The notes under the pieces are model-generated. The model was not told the origin of the DNA. It did no database searches and worked only from the letters and a program-made list of their open reading frames with translations. 64,000 nt of DNA, taken from an uncultured Prevotellaceae bacterium. Its GTDB lineage: Bacteria; Bacteroidota; Bacteroidia; Bacteroidales; Bacteroidaceae. The number at the start of each line of letters is the position of its first letter. Positions within the stretch are counted from its first letter, which is position 1. Shown one piece after another: positions 1-7,779 of this stretch. The DNA lies in assembly GCA_946185285.1 (NCBI GenBank), contig CAMHIS010000003.1:1-64000 (forward strand). Reading direction: 5' to 3'. Both the position numbers and the translations under genes were made by a program.

Positions 1-36
1 CGCAACATAGACGGGCAACTCGTTACTTCCCTCCAT
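1..36 (-). CDS. Partial CDS, N-terminus only (unknown product)
   Basis: Only the first 12 codons are inside the window, running off its left edge on the minus strand. They read MEGSNELPVYVA from the ATG whose complement is at 34-36. A Bacteroidota -7 box on the same strand lies 23 bases upstream (59-66), which is why I accept this as a real start. Nothing in the 12 residues identifies the family. Confidence 0.45.
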   Translation of the reverse strand, partial: MEGSNELPVYVA

Positions 37-58
37 CGGTTACGCCGAAAAGCGGATG

Positions 59-66
59 CAAAGGTA
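59..66 (-). promoter_or_regulatory. -7 promoter box for the leftward partial gene
   Basis: TACCTTTG on the minus strand matches TAnnTTTG. No convincing TTTG lies 19-20 bases upstream, where heptamer repeats begin. The surrounding bases GTACCTTTGCATCCGCT are identical to those around the tRNA-Val promoter at 63914-63930. Confidence 0.55.
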
Positions 67-75
67 CAAAAAAAA

Positions 76-103
76 GTGAAAAGTGAAAAGTGAAAAGTGA
101 AAA
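76..103. repeat. Tandem heptamer repeat, GTGAAAA x4
   Basis: Four exact head-to-tail GTGAAAA units lie between two divergent promoters. The inverse heptamer CTTTTCA occurs at 63876-63903 beside the tRNA promoter. Other 7-bp tandem tracts with different sequence occur elsewhere in the window. Confidence 0.9.
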
Positions 104-104
104 A

Positions 105-136
105 TTTGCTTAAAAGACAGCTTTTTTGTATCTTTG
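105..136 (+). promoter_or_regulatory. Promoter for the split nucleotidase genes
   Basis: TTTG at 105-108, 20-base spacer, TATCTTTG at 129-136: a full match to the Bacteroidota sigma-ABfr consensus. Transcription should start near 143, giving a leader of about 15 nt before the ATG at 158. Confidence 0.75.
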
Positions 137-157
137 CCCCGTCAAAATCTAAAAATT

Positions 158-925
158 ATGAGGAAAAACCATCTTATTTGCGGTGTTCTTCCCTTGTTGG
201 CCATGACTGCTTGTGCCCCGAAACATTACCAGCTGACAGGAGTAGAACGTACCAGAATAATCGTTGACAACCGTTACGACCAGAACCCTGACGAAGCGGC
301 TGCCAAGTACATAGAACCGTTCAAACGGGTAAACGACAGCATCATGGGGCCTGTCATGGGGCGGGTGGCACATAACATGCATGTTGAGAGACCAGAAAGC
401 GACCTGTCCAACCTTCTGGCTGACATACTGATTTGGGCAGCAAAGGACTACGGGGAACAGCCTGTGTTTGCTGTCTATAACATCGGCGGCATACGTGCTG
501 ATTTGACGAAAGGCAACGTCACTTACGGCGACGTGCTCGACATTGCGCCATTCGAGAACAAGATTTGCTTCGTCACTCTGACCGGCGAGCATCTCATGGA
601 ACTGTTTTCGCAGATTGCCAGTACCGGCGGCGAGGGCGTTAGCCGTGGTACGCAGTTGGTTATCACCCCTAATGGCAAGCTCGTCTCTGCACGTTTGCAC
701 GGAGAAGAAATTGACCCGAAGCGCGAGTATCGTGTAACCACTATCAATTATCTCCTTGAGGGCAATGACAAAATGACTGCTTTTCTAAAGGGCACCAATA
801 AGGTTGCTCCCTCGGAGGCGAATAACAACACGCGCTATCTCATTATGAACTATTTCAAGGAAAAGCAAGCCAAAGGTGAGATTGTTGATGCTAAAGTTGA
901 AGGACGTATCAAGTTAAGTGAATAG
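158..925 (+). CDS. 5'-nucleotidase C-terminal-domain lipoprotein
   Basis: This is the substrate-binding (5_nucleotid_C) half of a UshA-like nucleotidase, made as a separate lipoprotein. The ATG at 158 is chosen because an upstream TTG start would lie inside the -7 box. A short signal peptide ends in LLAMTAC, a lipobox. The family core is visible: YNIGGIRADL, then a VTYGDVLDIAPFENK stretch, then LTGEHLMELF. The domain binds the nucleotide base in UshA; the catalytic metal site is in the next gene, 4 bases downstream. The domain order is therefore reversed relative to single-chain UshA. Likely role: surface or periplasmic nucleotide dephosphorylation together with its partner. Confidence 0.88.
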   Translation: MRKNHLICGVLPLLAMTACAPKHYQLTGVERTRIIVDNRYDQNPDEAAAKYIEPFKRVNDSIMGPVMGRVAHNMHVERPESDLSNLLADILIWAAKDYGEQPVFAVYNIGGIRADLTKGNVTYGDVLDIAPFENKICFVTLTGEHLMELFSQIASTGGEGVSRGTQLVITPNGKLVSARLHGEEIDPKREYRVTTINYLLEGNDKMTAFLKGTNKVAPSEANNNTRYLIMNYFKEKQAKGEIVDAKVEGRIKLSE

Positions 926-929
926 TGTT

Positions 930-1775
930 ATGAAACGTTTATACCTTATTATTTTAATAGCTGTGTTGACGGGCATGACCGCAACAGCTAAGAAAGAGAA
1001 AGAATTGGTCATTCTGCATACCAACGACACACATTCGTGCATCATGCCCCTTAACGAGAACCTTGACAACAAGGAGATTGCCGGCCGGGGGGGATTCTTG
1101 CGTCGGGTGGCCATGGTTAAAGAACAGCGCCAACAGCACCCCTCGCTGTTGTTGCTCGACAGCGGCGACTTTTCGCAAGGCTCGGGCTACTATACCTTGT
1201 TCAAGGGCGAGGTGGAGATTGGATTGATGAACCAAATGGGCTATGATGCCGCCACCATCGGCAACCATGAGTTCGACTTCGGACTTGATAATATGGCTCG
1301 CATTTTCCGGATGGCCAACTTCCCCATTGTCTGCTCAAACTACGACTGCACGGGTACCGTGCTCGAAGGGCTTGTGAAACCCTACATTACACTGAAGCGC
1401 GAGGGGCTGAAAATAGGAATCTTTGCCCTGGCCCCCAGGATGAAGGGTCTCGTGTTCGACGGCAACTGCGAAGGCATCGTCTTTCTCGATCCCGCTGAGA
1501 CAGCCCAGAAATATATCGACTTGCTGCGCAATCAAGAGAAGTGCGATCTTGTTGTCTGCTTGAGCCACTTGGGTTGGGGAAAAGGTGACCAGCCTGACGA
1601 GTGGATGATAAGACAGACTGAAGGCTGCGACCTTGTGCTCGGTGGCCATACTCACACATATATGCCGACGTTAGAGTTCACACCCGACAAAAATGGAAAA
1701 CTGATACCCGACGACCAGAATGGCAAGCATGGCGCCTTTGTCGGTAAGCTGGTGTTAAAGTTAGAAAGAAAATAG
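930..1775 (+). CDS. Metallophosphatase, 5'-nucleotidase N-terminal half
   Basis: This is the catalytic calcineurin-like domain of a split 5'-nucleotidase. The metal-binding motifs appear in order: HTNDTH near the start, DSGDF, GNHEFDFG, then LSHLG and GGHTHTYMP. The ATG at 930 is preferred over GTG 918 because it leaves a normal exported N-terminus (MKRLYLIILIAVLTGMTATA); I see no lipobox, so it is probably periplasmic or held by the lipoprotein encoded just upstream. At 281 residues it matches the catalytic half only. It is cotranscribed with the C-domain gene and followed by a terminator at 1858-1888. Confidence 0.88.
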   Translation: MKRLYLIILIAVLTGMTATAKKEKELVILHTNDTHSCIMPLNENLDNKEIAGRGGFLRRVAMVKEQRQQHPSLLLLDSGDFSQGSGYYTLFKGEVEIGLMNQMGYDAATIGNHEFDFGLDNMARIFRMANFPIVCSNYDCTGTVLEGLVKPYITLKREGLKIGIFALAPRMKGLVFDGNCEGIVFLDPAETAQKYIDLLRNQEKCDLVVCLSHLGWGKGDQPDEWMIRQTEGCDLVLGGHTHTYMPTLEFTPDKNGKLIPDDQNGKHGAFVGKLVLKLERK

Positions 1776-1857
1776 AAAAGGGGGCGGAATATGTGGCATA
1801 TCCCCGTGTTTTAGCTCCAAAAAGAGTTTTGTGAGACAAATAGAAAAGCAAATGTGA

Positions 1858-1888
1858 CAAATGCAAAGGTCTGCATTTGCTTTTTTTT
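1858..1888 (+). terminator. Rho-independent terminator after the nucleotidase pair
   Basis: CAAATGCA, 6-nt loop, TGCATTTG, one C, then eight T. The hairpin ends two bases before the next -7 box. Confidence 0.75.
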
Positions 1889-1889
1889 A

Positions 1890-1897
1890 TACCTTTG
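1890..1897 (+). promoter_or_regulatory. -7 promoter box of the CBM lipoprotein gene
   Basis: TACCTTTG immediately follows the T-tract of the preceding terminator. No TTTG is present at the expected distance upstream. Confidence 0.5.
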
Positions 1898-1956
1898 TAG
1901 GCGAAATGCTTTTAACAAACATTACAGACCAATAATAAACTTAAACTTTAAAAGGT

Positions 1957-3078
1957 ATGAAACAAAAAAAGAGTTTTATCGTGTTGGCAGCATTAGCATT
2001 GTCTGCAACCGCTTTTTATTCGTGTACCCAAACCGACAATCCCGCTCCCTATGTGGCTCCTCCAGTGGTTGACCCCTTTGATGAAGGTAACATGGTCAAA
2101 AACGGAAGCTGTGAGGGTACCAATGTGGCCAACTTCTTCGCCAACGACTACATTGACGGCGTGAAGGAGGGTACGACATCTGCCAGAATCGTGGAGGATC
2201 CTGCTGATCCAACCAACCATTGCATCATCGTCACTTCAAACGACAATCCTTCAGCTGATTGGGATAGTCAGTTCTTCGTAACTATCGACGAGCCTTTAGG
2301 CGTTGGCGACGAGGTTAAGTTCTCTATGCGCGTCAAAGCTGACAAGCCTGCCGTTGCCTCTTCACAGGCTCACGCCTTGCCCGGCCAGTATCTGATTTAT
2401 TATATGGTGGGCGACGTGAACTTCACTGAGGAGTGGACTGACGTTGAATGGACAGGCAAGATTGACGGCTCGCAGGCAGGTATGCAGACCATCGCCTTCA
2501 ACCTCTCTCAGAACCCGAAGGAGGCTACAAACTATTATTTCGACAATATCCGCTTCGAGATGATCAAGAAGGCTCCTATTCCCACATGGAAGAACCTGGT
2601 GGTTAACGGTGACTGCGAAGGAACTGACGTGACCTGCCTCGTGGGTAAGGACGGTGACGATGGCGGTAATTTCATTACAAAGATTGTAGACGGCGCTGGT
2701 GTTGACGGTTCACGTGCTGTCGTTGTTACGAGCCATGCCGGTGCTGCTCAAGGTTGGGACACGCAGTTCTTCGTAACTGTTGACCATGTGTTCCAGCAGG
2801 GCGAGCAGTTCCTGTTCAAGATGAAGTATCGTGCTGACGATGCTGCTTCAGCTTCCACCCAGGCTCACACCACCCCGGGCAATTATAAGCATTGGGATAT
2901 GGTCGGAACGGTCAACTTCACCACAGATTGGCAGACTTTCGAGAAGCGTGGTTCCATCTCTTCTGAACAGGCTGGCATCAGCACGATTGCCTTCAACCTG
3001 AATGACAACAAGGATCTGGCTACCAAGTTCTACTTCGACGACATCGAGTTCTGCGTCGAAGAGTTAGTGGAGCAATAA
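1957..3078 (+). CDS. Surface lipoprotein with two carbohydrate-binding-like modules
   Basis: 373 residues with a lipoprotein signal peptide (ATAFYSC lipobox). The mature protein is two homologous modules of about 160 residues. Each begins with an NG(S/D)CEGT motif, contains WD(S/T)QFFVT and a (L/T)PG(Q/N)Y segment, and ends with a FYFDDI or YYFDNI strand. This is the pattern of CBM4/9-type jelly-roll domains. No catalytic residues are apparent, so it is probably a surface glycan-binding protein. It stands alone, with its own promoter and a terminator hairpin right after it. The ligand cannot be told from sequence. Confidence 0.7.
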   Translation: MKQKKSFIVLAALALSATAFYSCTQTDNPAPYVAPPVVDPFDEGNMVKNGSCEGTNVANFFANDYIDGVKEGTTSARIVEDPADPTNHCIIVTSNDNPSADWDSQFFVTIDEPLGVGDEVKFSMRVKADKPAVASSQAHALPGQYLIYYMVGDVNFTEEWTDVEWTGKIDGSQAGMQTIAFNLSQNPKEATNYYFDNIRFEMIKKAPIPTWKNLVVNGDCEGTDVTCLVGKDGDDGGNFITKIVDGAGVDGSRAVVVTSHAGAAQGWDTQFFVTVDHVFQQGEQFLFKMKYRADDAASASTQAHTTPGNYKHWDMVGTVNFTTDWQTFEKRGSISSEQAGISTIAFNLNDNKDLATKFYFDDIEFCVEELVEQ

Positions 3079-3098
3079 ATTCAGACTTAAATATTGCA

Positions 3099-3130
3099 AT
3101 AGGCAGGCACATTCCGATGTGTCTGCCTAT
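3099..3130. terminator. Hairpin between CBM lipoprotein and exchanger
   Basis: Stem 3099-3112 with 3117-3130 (14 pairs, one of them G-T), loop TCCG. There is no strong T-tract. An in-frame ATG at 3117 lies inside the stem, which argues that the exchanger starts at 3141. Confidence 0.6.
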
Positions 3131-3140
3131 ACTTATCACC

Positions 3141-4115
3141 ATGTTATTGAATATTGTATTGATTGTCATCGGCGTGGCGCTCGTGCTTTGGGGCGCCGAC
3201 AGACTGACGGAAGGAGCATCGGGACTGGCTCGGCGGATGAACGTGCCCGAGATAGTGATTGGACTGACGATTGTGGCGGCGGGCACGTCGGCACCTGAGC
3301 TGTTCGTCAGCTTAGTGTCAGCCTTGAAGGGCACGCCCGACATGGCGCTGGGTAACGTTGTCGGCTCGAACACTTTCAACACGCTGCTCATCGTGGGCTG
3401 CGCGGCGATGGTGGCTCCGATGGTGATTGCGAAATCGACGGTGAAGAAGGATATCCCGTTTACAGTCGTTGCCTCTGTGCTGCTGTTGGCGGCCTGCATG
3501 GACTTCCTGCCGACGGGCAACATCAGCGGTCATGAGCTCAGCCGCATGGACGGGCTGCTGCTGTTGGCGGGGTTCGCCGTGTTTATGTTTTATACGTTCA
3601 GGGTGGCTGCGACAAAGTCGCAGCAAACGAGAGAAGGGGAGGAGGACGGTGCTGTCACGACGATGGGCGTCTGGAAGGGCGTGCTGTTTGTGGTGATTGG
3701 ACTGGCGTGCCTGATCTTCGGCAGTAACCTGTTTGTGGATTCGGCCACCGACGTGGCCCGCGAGTTGAACATCAGCGAGGGCGTCATTGGTCTGACCATC
3801 GTGGCCGGCGGCACGTCGATGCCCGAACTGGCCACGAGCGTGGTGGCAGCCCGCAAGGGGCAGTCGGCCATCGCCATCGGCAACGTCATCGGCTCAAACG
3901 TCTTCAACATCCTGCTCATCCTCGGTCTGACGGCTACCATCAGTCCGATGGCGATACAGGGCATCACCTTGGTCGACCTGTTGGTCATGCTGGCCAGCGT
4001 GCTGATGGTCTGGGGCTTCTCCTATACAAAATACACGGTCGCCCGTTGGGAGGGCGCCGTGCTTGTTTTGGTGTTCTTAGGCTATATGGCCTGGCTCTGG
4101 CAGTCTATCGCCTGA
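3141..4115 (+). CDS. Calcium/cation:sodium exchanger (CaCA, YrbG-like)
   Basis: This inner-membrane antiporter has about ten hydrophobic segments arranged as two inverted halves. Each half carries the family alpha-repeat: GLTIVAAGTSAPE then GNVVGSNTFN in the first, GLTIVAGGTSMPE then GNVIGSNVFN in the second. It exchanges Ca2+ (or another cation) for Na+ or H+. The ATG at 3141 is preferred because the upstream ATG at 3117 is in a terminator-like hairpin. The hydrophilic loop between the halves contains the peptide ATKSQQTREG, encoded by a REP-like palindrome at 3606-3642 that looks inserted. The last 11 bases overlap the convergent gene. Confidence 0.88.
   Translation: MLLNIVLIVIGVALVLWGADRLTEGASGLARRMNVPEIVIGLTIVAAGTSAPELFVSLVSALKGTPDMALGNVVGSNTFNTLLIVGCAAMVAPMVIAKSTVKKDIPFTVVASVLLLAACMDFLPTGNISGHELSRMDGLLLLAGFAVFMFYTFRVAATKSQQTREGEEDGAVTTMGVWKGVLFVVIGLACLIFGSNLFVDSATDVARELNISEGVIGLTIVAGGTSMPELATSVVAARKGQSAIAIGNVIGSNVFNILLILGLTATISPMAIQGITLVDLLVMLASVLMVWGFSYTKYTVARWEGAVLVLVFLGYMAWLWQSIA
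3606..3642 (+). repeat. REP-like palindrome in frame in the exchanger gene
   Basis: GCTGCGAC, loop AAA, GTCGCAGC (8-bp perfect stem), then AAACGAGAGAAGGGGAGG. The hairpin and ACGAG..AAGG tail match copies flanking and inside the RAYT gene at 14661-15737 and in the DUF5107 gene at 38176. It codes ATKSQQTREG in the central loop. Confidence 0.75.
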
Positions 4116-7100
4116 CGACTTTCCGCGTCTTTCCGCCGTTGGTCTCGATGACGATGCCGCGCTTTCCCGTGGCTCGCTGACCGCCCAGCGTATAGGCCAC
4201 GCCGGCGTTATCGTTAAGGTTAACGTTAACGTTAGTATAGTCGCTATCGGTGATGGGCATCGTCATGCCTGCCCAGCTGTCGAGCTCGGTCATGTCGTCG
4301 AGCTTGTAGATAATGGCTTCGTAGGAGACGAGTGCTGGACGCGTCGATACCACACGGCACCAAGTGTCGCCCATCAGCACGTAAGAATCGACGGGAGCCT
4401 TGCCTGTAGCCTCGAAGAAGCCGCGCAGGTTGTTCTCGTTCTTGTAGTTGCTGGGCGTTTTCACCTTCTCGCCATATTCGCTGAATATCAGCCTGTCGGC
4501 CTCAGCCAGGAAGATGACGGGCTTGCCGGCCTCGACGGTCGTGGCGCTGATTTCCTCCAGGCAGATTTTCGAGTGGTCCTTCAGAATACCGGCTATCTGG
4601 TAGAACTTGGCACCGGCGGGCACGTCATAGGCATAAGGCAGACAGACGGTACCCCACTGTCCGGCAGCGGTGGTCATCTTCTTCATCGGGTGATAGAGCA
4701 GACGGAAATCGGTGGCGCACCACCAGCCTTCGCGGCGGTCGCCATTGTTGCCCGTCTCGCCGAAGGGGTGCCAGGCATTGTTGACTGCGCCCTCCTTAGA
4801 GCCTTGGAAACCGATGGTGACAGTGCCGCCGTCCTCGACATAGACGGGCGGCGTGGTCAGCGTCTGCCAGATGTTGCCGACAGTGGGCAGGTCCATGTAG
4901 TCGGCGGTGAGCGGCGGCGTGACGAGCGTCTCATTATTATAAATAAGGTAGCCGTGCTGGTCGGTCACGCAGTAGTGCTGCGTCGAGCCCTTGCACTCTA
5001 AGGCATAGAGGCCTTCGGGTAGCTTTTCTATTTTCTGGCGGATAGCCATCGTCTGCTTGGCGCCGACGGAGGCGTTGACGTTTGCCCACCAGGCATTCCA
5101 GCAGTTCTTGCCGCCGTAGGTGTTGGTGCGCTGGTCGCCGCCAGTGTAGGTGCCGACCTTCGTCTCCCAGCCCTTGTCGCTGGCGAATGAGGGCGACTGC
5201 GGCTGCACCTCGGCGTCGATGAAACGGTATTCGTCAACGGCCTCCTGGATTTCCAGACGACACTTGCGGTAGGTCGCAGCGCTGATTGGCAACGCTTCCT
5301 CCAAGGCACGTATGTTGACTCCTGCCAAGGCGAGGGCGCTATAGACAGTGCTCAACGAGTCGATGGCCGCACAGTCGTTGAGTGCCTGCAGCAGTTCGGC
5401 GATGGCGGTCTTGCCCTGTGCGAGGGCGTCGTCGTCAGCCGTGGTTATGGCGTCTAAGCGCTGCTGCAGTTCAGTGTTCAGCGCAGCCAGCTCGGGTGCG
5501 GCGTTGTAGGCCATGACGGCCTTGGCCTCTATGCGCAGTTTCTCCATGCCGTCGGCCACAGCCTCGTTGCGGGTGGTGAAGAGCTGTCGCAGTTCCATCT
5601 TGTCAAACTGTGCTTTGGCCTGCAGCGTGTTGAAGGCGATGAGGACGTAGTTCTTGTCGCCGCTGTTGAAGGTCACCGACTGCATGTTCCAGTCGGAGGT
5701 GTTCTTCAGGCGCGTCACGAGCGAGCCTGCCGACTTGTCGTCGGCACTGAGGTTCAGCTGCTGGTTGCTGCCGCCGTTACGCGAGGCACAGCGGAAGATG
5801 TAGTCGGTATTGGGCTGCACGGCGACGTAGCGCTTCAGCGACTGCACGGTGTTCATGGCTGCCGAGCCGTAGGCCTGCAGGTAGCTGCCGCCGTCGATGC
5901 CGCCGACGGGCACCACCTGGAAGTAAGGCTGACCGATGGCGGCACCCGTACCAGCAGTCCAGTCGAGCGTGCCGAGGTCGAAGTCGCCATTCGTCAGCAG
6001 GTTGCCGCCGACGTAGCGCGTCTCGCCTTCAGTGGTCTGCACGGCGTCGCCGGCATCCATGTCGTTATTTGTGTAGTAGCTTGTTCCGTTGAGGTCAATC
6101 AGGTGCAGGCGGTACTGGGCACCCTCGGGGGCATTCGCGTCCTTGTAGGTGTAGCTGGAGGCCTGCTCCTTCTGCTCGATGTCGGCCAGCAGTTCCCACT
6201 GTCCGCCCTTCAGCTTGCGCTCCAGTTGCATCAGCTGGTTGTACTCGCCATTCTGGTCGCGCCACTTGATGGTGGCCGTGCCGTCGGCAACCGTTACCGA
6301 GAAGGCTGAGGGCGCATACTGACGCGGCGTGGTGGGCACGAAGTCGTACCTGCCATTGTAGCCCAAGCCGGAGTTCATCGAGGCATAGTATTCGCCGGCA
6401 GGCGTCAGCTTGCCGTCTTTGTAGAGTTTCGACGGGTCGCGCTCGCTGTTCCAATAGTAGTAGCGCTCCACGTAGTTCCAGTTGTTCAGGTTGGAGCAGA
6501 TGCGCTGCAGGGCAGCCTTCACCTGGGCCTCGGTCGTTCCGCTGGCAAAGGAACCGTTATTGCTCCACGAAGCGCCCCAGCACCACTCTGAAATCCATAT
6601 CGGGCGCTTGTACTTATCGCTCCAGTTGTGGATGTTGTTGAACTTGTTTTCAGGCCAGTAGCAGTGCAGGTCGATGATGTCGCAACGCCATCCGCGCGCA
6701 TCGATAGAGTCCAGGAACTGAGCCAGGAAGCCCGTTGCGTTGTCATAGTCGCTGCCGTCCCATGAGGCCGGCGAGCAGAGACGCAGGCCAGTGCGCATCA
6801 TGTTCTCCCAGTTGCCAAGGATGGTAGCCAAGTCCTGCGGGTGGTCGTCGGACGAGTTGCGCGGCTCGTTGTTGTTCTTGGTGTGGGGCGACTGCGAGGT
6901 ACCGCCAATGGTGGCCGACGACGGCCAGTCCTCATAGATGTGGTTGGGCACCCACTCATAGTCGGGCAGCAGACTGCCGTTGCCCTGTCCCCAGTCGTAG
7001 CAGCTCTGCACGTTGAGGGCAGAGAGTGCGGCGGTTTGCGTGTTGTTGGCCAGCTGTTTCTTTCCCGTGTCGTACCACTTAAACACGCGATAGGACGAGA

Positions 7101-7701
7101 TGCGCTGGTCGAGCACATCGGGCAGCGAAGCCATCTCCACATCCTTGTCGGCGGCAATGAAGCAGCGGCTGTAGCCGCGACCGCTGGGCAGTGTTGAGAA
7201 GGTGACCATATAGCCGCGCTTCAGCTTGAACGAGCGTATCTTGTTGTTCAGCTTGGCCGCTGTGAGGGTGTTCATGTAGCCGCCGCTGTTCTCAGTGCCG
7301 AAGTCATTGACAGCCGTGCCGCCGAAGTCGGGCTCCGAGTAGACGGTCAGCGGCTTGGCGCTGTTGCCGTAGGGCAGGATGATGGCACCACGGTTGTAGA
7401 TCTTCACCTGGCAGTTGTTGTTGTTTGCAGCCTTGACACCGTTAATCTTCACGTAGTTGGCCAGCATCTTGATGGCTGCCGAGGGCTTCACGGCGTTCAG
7501 GATGATCACGGCGTGGTCGGTGTTGACGATGTCGACGGAGGCTCCTTCGGCGAAGGGCGTTGCTGACGAGATGATATAGTCCACATCTTCAGTCAGTGTT
7601 ACTGCTTCCGTCACCTGCGTTACAGTGGTTCGCTTATTAGCAGCTACTGTCATCGTGAAGGTCACTGATGCCAGCAGCAAAGTAGTTAGTATTCTTCTCA
7701 T
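4105..7701 (-). CDS. Large secreted GH128-like glycoside hydrolase
   Basis: 1198 residues with a signal peptide of about 21. The catalytic region (about 200-450) resembles the Glyco_hydro_cc/GH128 family of beta-1,3-glucanases: NNNEPRN with Glu279 as likely acid/base, a DLHCYWP strand, and WISEWCWG with Glu372 as likely nucleophile. Next come an FN3-like domain (about 460-560), a CBM4/9-like module starting LLTNGDFDLG, a helical segment with FIVAR-like repeats, and another jelly-roll-like domain. The C-terminus (YTLGGQRA..GKRGIVI..GGKTRKVV) resembles tails of exported Prevotella enzymes, possibly a type IX secretion signal. It follows the EEP nuclease gene on the same strand across a 12-bp repeat tract. 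Assignment to GH128 is by motif; the substrate is inferred. Confidence 0.7.
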   Translation of the reverse strand: MRRILTTLLLASVTFTMTVAANKRTTVTQVTEAVTLTEDVDYIISSATPFAEGASVDIVNTDHAVIILNAVKPSAAIKMLANYVKINGVKAANNNNCQVKIYNRGAIILPYGNSAKPLTVYSEPDFGGTAVNDFGTENSGGYMNTLTAAKLNNKIRSFKLKRGYMVTFSTLPSGRGYSRCFIAADKDVEMASLPDVLDQRISSYRVFKWYDTGKKQLANNTQTAALSALNVQSCYDWGQGNGSLLPDYEWVPNHIYEDWPSSATIGGTSQSPHTKNNNEPRNSSDDHPQDLATILGNWENMMRTGLRLCSPASWDGSDYDNATGFLAQFLDSIDARGWRCDIIDLHCYWPENKFNNIHNWSDKYKRPIWISEWCWGASWSNNGSFASGTTEAQVKAALQRICSNLNNWNYVERYYYWNSERDPSKLYKDGKLTPAGEYYASMNSGLGYNGRYDFVPTTPRQYAPSAFSVTVADGTATIKWRDQNGEYNQLMQLERKLKGGQWELLADIEQKEQASSYTYKDANAPEGAQYRLHLIDLNGTSYYTNNDMDAGDAVQTTEGETRYVGGNLLTNGDFDLGTLDWTAGTGAAIGQPYFQVVPVGGIDGGSYLQAYGSAAMNTVQSLKRYVAVQPNTDYIFRCASRNGGSNQQLNLSADDKSAGSLVTRLKNTSDWNMQSVTFNSGDKNYVLIAFNTLQAKAQFDKMELRQLFTTRNEAVADGMEKLRIEAKAVMAYNAAPELAALNTELQQRLDAITTADDDALAQGKTAIAELLQALNDCAAIDSLSTVYSALALAGVNIRALEEALPISAATYRKCRLEIQEAVDEYRFIDAEVQPQSPSFASDKGWETKVGTYTGGDQRTNTYGGKNCWNAWWANVNASVGAKQTMAIRQKIEKLPEGLYALECKGSTQHYCVTDQHGYLIYNNETLVTPPLTADYMDLPTVGNIWQTLTTPPVYVEDGGTVTIGFQGSKEGAVNNAWHPFGETGNNGDRREGWWCATDFRLLYHPMKKMTTAAGQWGTVCLPYAYDVPAGAKFYQIAGILKDHSKICLEEISATTVEAGKPVIFLAEADRLIFSEYGEKVKTPSNYKNENNLRGFFEATGKAPVDSYVLMGDTWCRVVSTRPALVSYEAIIYKLDDMTELDSWAGMTMPITDSDYTNVNVNLNDNAGVAYTLGGQRATGKRGIVIETNGGKTRKVVRR

Positions 7702-7707
7702 GTTTTC

Positions 7708-7779
7708 GTTATTGTTTCCGTTAGGGTTATCGTTAGGGTTATCGTTAGGGTTATCGTTAACGTTAGCGTTATCGTTTCC
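7708..7779. repeat. Six-unit 12-bp tandem repeat
   Basis: Six exact-length units: GTTATTGTTTCC, three identical GTTAGGGTTATC, GTTAACGTTAGC, GTTATCGTTTCC. The outer units nearly mirror each other. The tract spans the junction of two minus-strand genes, and the stop codon of the upstream one (7769-7771) lies in the last unit. Bases 4214-4235 in the hydrolase gene contain a similar GTTAACGTTAACGTTAG run. Confidence 0.9.

Noticed and set aside
4105-4115. Possible frameshift at the overlap of the exchanger and GH128-like genes
   Set aside because: The genes are convergent and both stops are clear; an 11-base tail overlap fits the dense packing seen at other convergent pairs.
7708-7779. Telomere-like TTAGGG words
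   Set aside because: They arise from a 12-bp unit in a circular-type bacterial genome context and are only three in number; no link to telomeres.
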